A DNA stretch of 64,000 nt from Apium graveolens (taxonomy: Eukaryota > Streptophyta > Magnoliopsida > Apiales > Apiaceae). Positions 1-10,406 of the stretch are shown here, piece after piece. The notes under the pieces were generated by a model. That model saw only the letters and a list, made by a program, of their open reading frames with translations. It was not told where the DNA came from and did no database searches. Position numbers and translations under genes: made by a program. Each line of letters begins with the position of its first letter. The stretch's first letter is position 1. The stretch lies in NCBI RefSeq assembly GCF_009905375.1, contig NC_133647.1, positions 52,572,506-52,636,505 of the forward strand, written 5' to 3'.

Positions 1-1
1 T

Positions 2-1777
2 CCTACTCATGATCTGGAATTGGCAGCGATCGTATTTGCGTTGAAGCTTTGGAGACATTATCTCTACGGTGAAAAATGTGAAATTTACACAGATCATAAA
101 AGTTTAAAGTATATCTTTACGCAAAAGGAGCTGAACATGCGACAACGTCGATGGCTGGAATTGATAAAGGATTACGAAGTCACGATTAGTTATCATCCAG
201 GGAAAGCAAATGTTGTAGCAGATGCGCTGAGCAGGAAAGAAAGATTGAATCGGTTAATTTCGTGTGAAGACTTAATCAAGGAATTCGACAAATTGGAAAT
301 TGAGATTCGTATTCCCAATGAATCTGCAGAAGCTATCTACACTATGACTTTCCAACCGGAATTGTTAGAAAAGATTCGCTATTGTCAAAATGAAGTGATG
401 AGTCAAGATGACGACCTGACGGGAGAAGAAATCATAACTCAGAAAGATAATGAAGGAATTTTACGCTTTGCATCGAGAATCTGGATCCCTAACGTAGTAG
501 AATTAAAAGAAGAAATAATGCGAGATGCGCATAATTCAAAGTATTCCATTCATCCAGGAAGTACAAAAATGTATCGTGGTCTGAAAGAAAACTTCTGGTG
601 GCCGAACATGAAGAAGGAAATAGCTGAATGGATAAGTAAGTGCTACACATGCCAGCGAGTTAAAGCGGAACATCAACGTCCGAGTGGATTATTGCAACCA
701 TTAGACATTCCAGAATGGAAATGGGAACATCTAGCGATGGATTTTGTGGTAGGACTACCAAGGACAAAGGCAAATCATGATGCGATATGGGTAATCATTG
801 ACAGACTCACGAAGTTGGCACATTTTCTACCAATCAATGAAAGATTTTCACTCGACAAGCTAGTACACATATATCTCAAATAAATTGTGATGCGACATGG
901 AGTTCCAATATCTATCGTGTCTGATCGAGATCCTCGTTTCAACTCAAGATTTTGGAGACAATTTCAAGAATGTCTTGGAACTAAATTGAACATGAGTACC
1001 GCTTATCATCCGCAAACCGACGGGCAAAGTGAAACAACTATCCAAACGATTGAAGACATGCTACGAGTTTGTGCGATCGATTTTGAAGGCAGTTGGGATG
1101 AACATCTACCCCTAGTGGAATTTTCTTATAATAACAGTTATCACGCCAGCATTGGAATGCCACCGTATGAAGCATTGTACGGGAGAAAATGCAGATCACC
1201 AGTATATTGGGATGAAGTTGGAGAACGCAAAATTTTGGGTCCAGAACTAATTCAACAGATCAAAGAAAAGTTTGAACTCATTCGAAAACGACTCGATGCA
1301 GCGCAAAACAGGCAACGCAAATATGCAGATCAAGCCAGGAAAGATATAGACTATTAGGAAGGAGAAAACGTACTACTCAAAATATCGCCATGGAAAGGAT
1401 TAACCAGATTTAGAAATAAGGGTAAATTGAAACCACGTTACGTTGGACCGTTTGAAATTTTGAAGAAAGTGGGAAAAGTTGCATACGAATTAGCTTTACC
1501 GCCTCATATGCAGCATATTCACAATGTGTTTCACGTGTCCATGCTTAAGGGATATAATCCTGATTCTAGGCATGTAATCGAGTATGAGCCGATAGAAATC
1601 CAACCTGATTTGTCTTTTATAGAACAGCCGGTAAGAATTTTAGATCGGCGAGAGAAAGTGTTGAGAAATAAGTCTGTATATTTAGTGCGAGTGTTGTGGA
1701 GAAATCCTATGGTTGAAGAATTAACCTGGGAACTCGAAAGTGAAATATTAGAGAAATACCCTCATTTGTTTTCATAG
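2..1777 (+). pseudogene. pol: pol of D: RNase H end, integrase, chromodomain (two in-frame stops)
   Basis: A single reading frame covers this stretch and is broken by TAA at 881-883 and TAG at 1355-1357. Visible parts: the end of RNase H with the YTDHKS motif (about codons 30-36) and the usual G-K-A-N-x-V-A-D-A-L-S-R tail near 200-230; the HHCC zinc-binding region of integrase ending in CYTCQ near 645; the DDE core, with Asp in MDF (about 740), Asp in VSDRD (about 920) and Glu in GQSE (about 1030). A GPFEIL motif lies near 1447, followed by a chromodomain-like C-terminus ending EKYPHLFS. Integrase would insert the cDNA, and the chromodomain is known in this group to steer it to marked chromatin. 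All three catalytic residues survive, but the first stop lies between the two Asp residues, so this copy cannot make a full enzyme. Confidence 0.92.
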
Positions 1778-1802
1778 AAGATTCTGAGGACAGAATCCTT
1801 TT

Positions 1803-1813
1803 AAGGGGGAGGA
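1803..1813 (+). other. Polypurine tract of D
   Basis: AAGGGGGAGGA directly before the TGTAAC start of the LTR; primer for plus-strand DNA synthesis. It sits 26 bp after the pol stop. The block just upstream (GGACAGAATCCTTTTAAGG) is shared in reverse orientation with element G at 51658-51680 and in related form with A and B, linking these families. Confidence 0.85.
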
Positions 1814-4800
1814 TGTAACGACTGGGAACTTTACGTTTATATTATATCATGATTATAATAAAATATGTGAATTAATGTGTCATTTATGTGTGATTATCTG
1901 ATAAACCCTAACTGTTACGTGATACGTGTATTCCATGTCATTTCTGGATTTTAAGGTATTTTTCAGATATTTTATTATGCATTTATAGGTTTTATTTCAA
2001 ACGTTTTATGACCCAAACGATGATTTTAAAGCCAGTATTTCAAATAAAATAATGGGCCTTATTTTTCATCAAATGGCTTTTACAATCGCCTTGTTCTGAA
2101 CATCTAGATAATTTATAAATTTTCTCGTTTTGCGAAAAATGATTTTTTCGGGCCCCATTGGGTGTCAAAAACCCCACAAAAATCACATTTTTATTTTTAT
2201 AAAATTATAGGACTTTCATTTATATTATTTCTTTGCATTTTTGCATTATTTACAATTTTTGGGAATTTTTGGCATATATATTGCATATATAAAATATTTA
2301 TAAATTAAATTTTAATACTCAAAAATTATAAAAATTAGGGCCCAATATTTTTATTTAATGTATAATTAACCCCTTAATTTTAATTAGGAGTATTATTTTT
2401 ACTACTATAAATAGCCTAATTTTTATTTAATTAATTATAATTAATCATTAAAATCTGCAAAATTACCAAAAATTCTCTGAAATCGGGTCGGGAAGAACAG
2501 GTTCGGGTCGAAGAATCAAGTCGTGATTTCTCACTGATTACAGCATCAAATCGTGTGATTCAAGTACTCAAATCGAAGGTTTTGATCCGTTCTTTCTGTT
2601 TCTTGCATCAATTTCACGTTTTATTGCATCATTTTTGATTTTTGATTTTTAGGGTTTATGTTCGAATTAGGGCTTTTTGATTCTGGGGTTATTGTGATGT
2701 TTTGATGATTGATATAGCTTTGTTAGATGATTTACAGTCGATTCATGGTGTTTAATTGAACAAACGATGCTTGGATAGTGATTCACGAATTCTAGGGTTT
2801 AGGTCGAATTTTCAAAACACAACTCGATGATTTCTGTGAATATTTGGTTCTTGTAATGTTAGGGCTTTGATTGTATATGTTCTTAGCTTCATTTTGCACT
2901 ATATAACGTTTGATTTTATGTACGATTCTGCAAATTCGATTTTTGGCCGGAGTTTATGTCGATTTTGCCGGAGAAGTTGATTCAGGAGTTATTCTGTGAT
3001 GTTTTGGCCGTGGTTGGATTGTTGTGTTGATTTGCAATGAAAAGCACTCAAAAACAACACCAAACGGTGTTGATTTGGGGCTGATCGGAGCTTGGTCGGA
3101 CTCCGGGAACTCACCGGAATATGGAAAAATTCCGGCGTGTTCTTGGTGACCCGGAATCCAACCCGTTTGACCCGTTCAGATTACCCGGTTTTGATCTGTT
3201 TTTGTCAGAAAACAATTTTTGACAACTGTTTCTGAAATTTTGATTGTTATTTTATTTTTATTAATTTTAAAAATCAGTTTTATTTATTTTGTAAATTGAT
3301 TAAATAATTATTTAATTAATTAATTTATATTATAAATAATTCTGAATTATTTTCTAAAAATCAGATTGAATTATTTTCTTAATTATTTATTATTTATTTA
3401 TTACTTATTAATTATTTAAAAGTGATTAATTATTTTGATAATTAATCAAATAATTTTCAATAAATCATAATAAATTCAATTTAATTTCAAAAATTATAGA
3501 AAAATTATTTTTAATTCTGATTTTCTTAAATAATGATTTAAAAATTATTTTTGGGTTTTAAAAATTAGTAATAATTATTTATAATGATTAATAAATGGAA
3601 TTATCAGTATTTAATTAATAATAATTCAACCGTTAGTCCGTTTTGCGTGAAACGAAAGCTTGTTAACTCAGAAAAATGAATCCTTTTCATTAAAAATAAT
3701 ATCAAAGCTTAATTTTTTTTAGAAGTTAATTGATTTTGTGACTTGTTTGATTATCAGTCAAGTTACGTGCCGAGACGAGTCCGAAAAATTCCGGAAAAAT
3801 GGGAAACGAGTCAAAGAACGATCAGTTTAACAATCAGCGAGTCAATTTTGGTTTTAAAAATTATTTTAACCATAAAAATGATTATGTGCTTATGTGCTTA
3901 TGTGTATTACGTGGTTAATCGAGTCTTACTTGCTTATATGTAATACATGAGTCAGTCATAAGCGCATGGGTAGATGTTAGGATCAGTTTGAAGTCGATTC
4001 AAGATGCAAATGAAGTACGACGTGACTTAACCAGTCTGTTTTGCCAACAGAAGCTAAGCCAGCCAGGCCAGTTGAGTCGGTAATAGTCCAAGGTGATAAA
4101 CATAAGTGATTCAATTGCAGTAAGTCGCGTAGAAGGCAAGTTTTTCCTCTATTCTACTTTCGGAATAGTGATATTGATTCAAATATTTATCACATTTACA
4201 TTCTCTTGATTATTGTTCTTGATCACTAATATACAATCCCTATTCCTTTGTTCATATTTCATTTCAATTCTTGATTTCTCTGATTCTTTTGATTCTTGAT
4301 TCATATTCTGTTGGTAACACATGGAGATTGATATATTCTAGTGTTTGGAATATATCAAAGCATACCGATTGTCCCGGTTGCTAAGCGATGGACTGGATAA
4401 GGATATTTTGGGATTAAGTGTGTCTTAATCCTGAGGACCGGGATGACTGGTGCCTCGACGTGGGCCGTAGTGCCTGGGTACCCGACTGGATCTATATACT
4501 GAGATATGGATCTGCATTATATTCTGACTGATCAGCAGAATATAGATGCGAACTTGTGTCCAGTTTAGTTTATTCGTACTCGCCAATAATGGCCTTCTTT
4601 CTATTCTCGTGAGGTTATATCTTGGCAGATATACCTGGGATGACGGATTCATTTAAAATGCTTTAACACTGTTTATATGTTTGTAGACTTGTTGAGCAAC
4701 TTTTGGCTCACCCCTTTTGTTGTTATTCACCTTATTGTTTTCAGTTAAGAAGGAATATGAAACCAATCAGGACTCGAGTGGTAAAGAAGCGAGTCAAGCC

Positions 4801-5153
4801 TCGGGATCCTCTTATACCCAAGGTGTTGATCCCAATCCAGGAAGAAAGCTTTGAGTTACCCGAGCAGGTGGAGTGTTGATAGATAGTAGGTGTGTGTGTT
4901 TGAATAAAAGTTGAACTTGGCTTAAAATGAATTAGACAATGGTTTGTAATAAAGAGAGTTTGTGAGACTTTGAATGTTGGTTTGTAATAAAAGTAGTTAG
5001 TGGTTTTTGTTTTCATACTTCAACCTAAAAAGATCCTGGTTAGTGTTAAAGGGGTTTAATGTCATTTCTTTATTAATTGTTAATCAAATTGTACAGGTTT
5101 GGTGATTAGCTCGTAACCCCCAGACTTATACCCCGGGTCTGGAGGGCGTTACA
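1814..5153 (+). repeat. 3' LTR of D (3340 bp)
   Basis: Begins TGTAACG and ends CGTTACA, a perfect 7-bp terminal inverted repeat. Its length matches the LTRs of F (3443) and G (3436). The first 600 bp are AT-rich and end in a TATA box near 2406. The remainder has no coding content that I can support: a stretch like a transcribed leader with T/G-rich sequence (2560-3100), a very AT-rich block (3230-3720), and a 3' end with a GTTAAGAAGGAA block (4743-4754) also present near the end of F's LTR (43643-43654). Short ORFs inside are chance ORFs. Confidence 0.9.
2406..2414 (+). promoter_or_regulatory. Putative LTR TATA box of D
   Basis: TATAAATAG, followed within about 60-100 bp by sequence without further TATA runs. 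The same TATAAATAGCC block occurs in the LTR of F at 41228, at a similar distance from the LTR start (592 versus 678 bp). This conservation supports a core promoter; the transcription start is not known. Confidence 0.6.
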
Positions 5154-5594
5154 TTACACATCTGCAAAAACTCCCATGTCCACTGCAACTAAGCTTGAAT
5201 TAAACACTACTGAAAAGTCTGTGGATATTTCAAGTTATAGGGGCATGGTTGGCTCACTTTTGTACTTAACAGCTAGCAGGCCAGATATAATGTTTGCTAC
5301 ATGTTTATGTGCTAGATTTCAGGCTGATCCTAGAGAATCTCACTTAATAGCTATTAATAGAATTTTCAGATATCTCAAGGGAACACCAAAACTTGGCATT
5401 TGGTACCCTAGAGATTCTGCTTTTGATGTAACTGGTTATTCAAATGCAGATTATGCAGGTTGTAGAATTGATAGAAAAAGTACAACAGGAACCTGTCAAT
5501 TTCTAGGAAACAAGCTCGTGTCCTGGTTCAGTAAAAAGCAAAACTCAGTTTCTACTTCTTACAGCTGAAGCTGAATATATTGCTGCTGGTAGTT
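5154..5594 (+). pseudogene. pol: pol of C, part 1: end of RT and start of RNase H
   Basis: The frame reads KTPMST, then YRGMVGSLLYLTASRPDIMF, a copia hallmark at the end of reverse transcriptase, then the copia RNase H start with ADYAG and DRKSTTG. In the RNase H motif a residue that is usually Asp reads Asn (YSNADYAG), which may impair catalysis. A one-base insertion near 5558 shifts the frame just before the A-E-A-E-Y-I-A-A motif. Element A then interrupts the gene at 5595; the frame continues at 19241. Confidence 0.9.
5590..5594. repeat. Target site duplication of A, left copy (TAGTT)
   Basis: TAGTT precedes the TGTAAC start of A and is repeated exactly after its end at 19236-19240. Five bases is the usual Ty3/gypsy duplication length. 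Removing A and one copy restores the RNase H reading frame of C across the junction. Confidence 0.95.
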
Positions 5595-6767
5595 TGTAAC
5601 ACCCCCAAATCCGGGGTCGGGGAACCGGGTTGTCACGAGTTCCAATTCTCTTAACAACTCTTAATCTTAATAAACAACCAGCCACTGCGTACTGTGACCC
5701 CACAATATACACACACACACCACAAGTTATAGTCTCAAAGACGAATACCAAAAATAATACAAGTCATTTTATTCGACAATTATAAGTCATTATACCTCAA
5801 AAGGGTTTCTGAATAAATTTACATTTTCTTGCCATTATTACAATTCGTATAGATACATAAGTCTGGTGCATCAAAAGTTGGAAGCGTAGCCTATTGTTAA
5901 TTCCTACCTCAGTTACAGCGGCATCAACGCTTCCAGAAAACTGCGGAACGTTTCCTAACCGCTTGCGAATTGGAAGCTTGGTCCTGTTCATCTTTTCTAT
6001 CTGTTGTTGTGTGATGAAAGAAGAAAGCAAGGGTGAGCAACAAGCCCACCAAAATAATATGTATAATGATTAACAATATATGAGCATTCTCATCATAGTA
6101 CTCATGAAAGTCTTGGTCATGCAGATATGAACCAAGTTTGATATCTTAACGCGACCAAGTCACAAAATATTTAGTATATATGTATATATACTTTTCAAAA
6201 TCTTGGAAGTCCTCTTCCATGCATAATGTACACATAGTTCCAGTTTATAAAAATATCGTCGCAAGGTGATCTCATATATCTAACCTTGTCTTAACGTTTT
6301 TCTGAAAATCTTTGTCATACATAAGATAATCATTTACTAGATATAAGTTAAAAGTTGGAGTTACAAGATACTCCAATATACTTATATCTTTTCCGAATAC
6401 TACTTGAACTACCACCGTTTAAGTTATAATTAGTTTCGAAAGTTCATCACACCGACGAGACTACAAGACAAGACTTGAATATATTCAATCTTTGAAATAT
6501 CATTTGAAAGAAATGAAGTTACGAGATACTTCATTAAGTACCGATATATATATATACACCTATATATATATTTCATACACTCCTTGAAAAACCTCTGTTA
6601 TGAAAATTATAAACAGAGTTGCAATATCCAATGAATTTGGAAAGAAGAAAACCTTGGCATAAACCTGATATCTTGCTGATCAGGCAAAGATACCAATAAG
6701 TAACCTTTTCTACTAGTAGATGGACGAATTCCCCACTGGTTATCACCCTGGCCGTATTAGGACCTAT

Positions 6768-6850
6768 GCTGGACTGCCACTCAACCACTTACGCATTGAT
6801 GGACTCCCACTGAGCCACTTACACTTTCATGGACACCCACTGAGCCCATG
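6768..6850. repeat. Tandem repeat of about 30 bp in A LTR (3 imperfect units)
   Basis: Three imperfect units, each starting GGAC and including CCACTGAGCCACTTAC or a variant. Equivalent arrays lie in both B LTRs near 25550-25640 and 34885-34970. The array is missing from A's right LTR because of the deletion there. Confidence 0.7.
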
Positions 6851-7359
6851 TTGCTTATGCCGACTCAAATAGATGGACTTACTTCCTGAACATTGGGCAA
6901 GTAATCAAAATGTTTTCTCAAAACAGCAACCTCGTTGCGAATATAAAATACACCACAGAGCCGGATCCCTCAGGTTTTGAGCGAGTATTTAAATCTCCTT
7001 CGAAAGGAAGATCTTAAATCTAAAAATGAGTTTTGGGATCTGCTCTAACTTTTAAAAATCATTTTGAAGACTCGAAAACATTTTAAAGAATGTTTAGAGT
7101 AATGCTGATTTAATAAAATAAATCAGTCTCGATATGTTGGAGAAAAATCTGAATATTATTACTTAAATAATATTCCCATAAAGGATAATCTTTATAAAAA
7201 ATAATTGAAGTAGAAGCTTTACAACTCATACTTGAAATGAATAATAAATAATCAAAGATATACTTATACGAAAGCACGATCTTTATTTGAATAATCGAAA
7301 ATAAGTTTGATTGTCGAAACATTATTCTTTAATAAAATAAAGAATATTATTTAATAAAA

Positions 7360-7475
7360 TAAGCAGAGTCATAAGTCCTCGAATGAATATTGAAAATAAT
7401 ATTCATTAAATAAAATAAGCGGAGTCATAAGTCCTCGAATGAATATTCAAAATAATATTCATTAAATAAAATAAA
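7360..7475. repeat. Hairpin-forming tandem repeat in A left LTR (2 units of about 56 bp)
   Basis: Units of the form GGAGTCATAAGTCCTCGAAT followed by a self-complementary arm (AATGAATATT...AATATTCATT). Two units here, two in A's right LTR (16972-17082), and three in each B LTR (26140-26304 and 35472-35635). Unit number is constant within an element and differs between elements, so the array changed between family members before these insertions. Confidence 0.8.
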
Positions 7476-9621
7476 GTTATTGAATAAATTTTATTCGATT
7501 AATAGTTTTGAAAACTATATCAATATATATATATATATAAATAAATATATATTATACTCGGGAATATCGACTCCCGGTTTAGAAAATGTTCACATTTGGG
7601 TCCCCTATACTAAGAGTATACGCAACTACTGCTTATCTCTAGCATAGGTATTATGCAACTTATAAGCATTTGAATCAACAATTAGATATCAAGATTACGA
7701 AACAGACATGCATATATACCATATCAGCATGCTCCAATATATCGCAAAATTTGCTAATAACAATCATGCACTTATCATAAGATAATGCATATACATATAT
7801 TTACATCACAACAACAGTATAATGGGTAGAAAACTTTTCTAAGCGATTGGGGGTGGTAAAAGGCCTGGGACGAGTCTGCTAACCTATAAACAACATATAA
7901 GTTGGAATTAAACCAAAGTCGCTTAAGAATCTAGACTTTAACCAAGTAAACTCTAACGTTCGCTTTTGCGCTTAACGACTCTTTTAAGTCGCTCGAGTAC
8001 CCTCGGCTCCACCATTTTTAATAAATTAACCATTAAGAATTTTAAGGCGATTATTTCAAGAGTACTCTACCAACTGCGTAATACCCTTTACATAATTTTT
8101 TCATACTCCAATTAGTCATTTAAGGGCCTTAACCAAGGTTTCAAAGTAAGGTGAGGGGTAATAGTTCGTTTGCGAAATGCCGTTACTTAAAATGGTCGTT
8201 TCTCCTAAACCGTACATCGGATTCAAGTGAACCACATGTCAAAATGAAGCTCGTAACATGAGCTATATAAAAATGGCAATAATCAGAATTTTACAGTGAG
8301 GCCACGGATCCTGAAGTTAAGAACAAAAACAGTCTAAGGTAAATCGGGCATTATGACGGCTATGTTTACGTGATTACCAAAGTTTAAACTACTCCAATCA
8401 ATCCACAAATCAACCCACAACCAACCATACAACCAAAATTCATCCAAGTCCTACTAAAGAAGTCCATAACCTCATGTTTTATCCAACTTATTCAACCACA
8501 ACAAGAGCTACTAACTATCCTTATGGTTCATTAACCAATAACCAAAATCTATAACTCAAACTCATTAAAAATTCAACCAAACTCTATATATACATGAATC
8601 ATGCTTTCATGAACTATAACAAACAAAACCAAACCTAATACTCAAAGTAAATTTAGGGTTTGGAGGGGTTATACCTTCCTTGGAGTGATTAGAGTAGCTA
8701 AGAAGCCTTAAGAAGCCTTGAGATAGCTTAGGAATGCTTGGATCTTAAAGGAAATCAAAGAAAATAAAGTTAGTAATCTTGAAAACACCATTCATCATCT
8801 TCTTCCTTGATTTATTGGAAGAGATTCATGAAGAAATAGAAGCTTAAACTCCTAGGATATGCTTATCTAATCATAAGGGACCTTGGGTAATTACCTTGTA
8901 AATTAACAAGGCTAGAGTCCTAATTTTTGGAATTTTTCTCCTTGAAATGATGAAGAATCCGAGAGTAGATGTTCTTGAGAGAGTATTTTCTTTGTTGAAT
9001 GTGTTTGTGGTGGAAAATGAAGTGAATGGGATATATGGATGATTTGTTGGTTGATTAAAGTGAGTGGAGTATGACTAAGCATGACATCATCTTGGTGACT
9101 TCATCTTTTACCACTTGTCATCACTTGGTGGTGGAAGCATTTTCTTATGCTAATCCTTGCTTAACTGCTTGGTTATCATCCTTAATCATTGCACTAATCT
9201 CTCTTGCATTACTTGTCGTTTAATTGTTTTACAACTCGTTTATCGTTCGTTCTTGCTAATCGTTTGAGGGATCATATCCAGGATCTTATTACTTGGGTTC
9301 CCCTAAACCTTTCTCAATATATTACATTCCTTATATGATCCTTTCTTTTAATCCTTGAATTTAATTCCTTTTAATCATGTTACCTTATACTCCATTCTTT
9401 CGGTATCTGGTGGATTTTTCGGGAAAAATCAAAGTGTTCGAATTTGGATACTGACGATCTTTATATACACTTATATACCATATAGAGTACTAATAAGATC
9501 TCAGAATATCAATAAAAGAACTGCTATATAGTGTGGCATGAAAAGTTTTCTTAGTCAGCATAATTAGCAAAATCACTATTCATAAGGGTTACAAAAATTT
9601 CCAAAAATTGGGGTTATTAGA

Positions 9622-9640
9622 GTCTCCCCTCCTTAAAAGG
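9622..9640 (-). other. Polypurine tract of A (minus strand)
   Basis: The plus strand reads GTCTCCCCTCCTTAAAAGG; on the minus strand this is CCTTTTAAGGAGGGGAGAC directly before the 3' LTR. The same tract is present in B at 28131-28149. Confidence 0.85.
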
Positions 9641-10406
9641 ATTCCGTCCCAGAATCAGATAAAAATGAATAGGGATACTTTCTTAGCATTGCACTTTCTA
9701 ACTCTCAAGTCAATTTTCCCACATTATGGTTCTACCACCAACTCTGACTAGTTTGATAACCCTTCTCCTAAGCACTTGTCCCTTTTTGATCTATAACCCT
9801 TCCTGGTTGCTCCATATAGGTTACGTCTGGTTGCATGTCTATGCGCTCATACGCCCCTATTTGCCTGGCATCCGAATTATACTTCCTTAACATTGATACG
9901 TGGAACACGTTATAAACTTGCTACATGTTCGGGGGTAGGGCTAGCTCATATGCTAACTTCCCAATACGTCTTAATATATCCAAGGGTCCAACAATTCGTG
10001 GGCTTAGCTTTCCTTTCTTTCCGAACCTCATCCATCCTTTCCAAGGGAATACCTATAACAGCACTAGGTCCCCTACTTCCTATTCTTTGTCCTTTCGCGT
10101 CAAATCAACATACTAATTATGTCCATCTTGGGCTACTACCAGCCGTTCTCTGATTAGATCTATTATATCCTTGGTCCTTTGGACTACTGCTGGTCCGAGC
10201 ATCTTGCGCTCTACAACTTCATCCTAACATAAGCGAGATCGACATTGTCTTCCCTCAAGGATCTCATAAGGCGACATCTCGATAATGATATATGATCTAT
10301 TATCGTAAGAAAACTCAATCCGCGTTAAGTGATCATTCCAAATTCTTTCAAGTTTATTGCACAGACTCTGATCATAGCTTCTAGCATTATAGCTTTTTCT
10401 TATCAA
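9641..10406 (-). pseudogene. pol: pol remnant of A: integrase end and chromodomain
   Basis: Minus-strand reading shows a W-N-D-H-L...I-E-F-S-Y...M-S-P-Y-E-I-L integrase C-terminal motif at 10224-10406 and, after stops and shifts, a recognisable counterpart of the G-P-F-E-I-L to H-V-S-M-L-R region (about 9900-10030) and the chromodomain end (about 9660-9850). The matching part of B (28164-28541) is still an open frame, which makes this decayed copy easy to identify. Several stops and frame changes; non-functional. Confidence 0.8.

Larger units (their letters stand above)
1..5153 (+). mobile_element. Element D: chromodomain Ty3/gypsy, 3' part only
   Basis: The window opens inside RNase H and runs through integrase, a chromodomain-like end, a polypurine tract and a 3.3-kb LTR ending in TTACA. 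The order RNase H-integrase-chromodomain is that of plant chromoviruses; long LTRs and the protein signature suggest the Tekay/Del clade (inference). The left half is outside the window. The right end abuts copia element C at 5154, so D is an insertion into C; the 5 bases after the LTR (TTACA, 5154-5158) would be its target duplication, but the left copy cannot be seen. Confidence 0.9.
5595..9621 (-). repeat. Left LTR of A (3' LTR in its own sense, 4027 bp)
   Basis: Starts TGTAACACCC and ends GGGGTTATTAGA, where the right copy ends TTATTACA, so the last C has changed to G. It contains a short imperfect tandem array near 6768-6850, a hairpin-forming tandem repeat near 7360-7475, a TA-rich run near 7520-7555 and a TCGGGA...TCCCGG inverted repeat just after it. 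It keeps a block of about 230 bp (about 6668-6895) that is deleted in the right LTR. No protein-coding content seen. Confidence 0.92.

Noticed and set aside
7360..7475. CRISPR-like repeat array
   Set aside because: Two adjoining units without spacers, in plant LTR DNA; it is an ordinary tandem repeat with hairpin arms.
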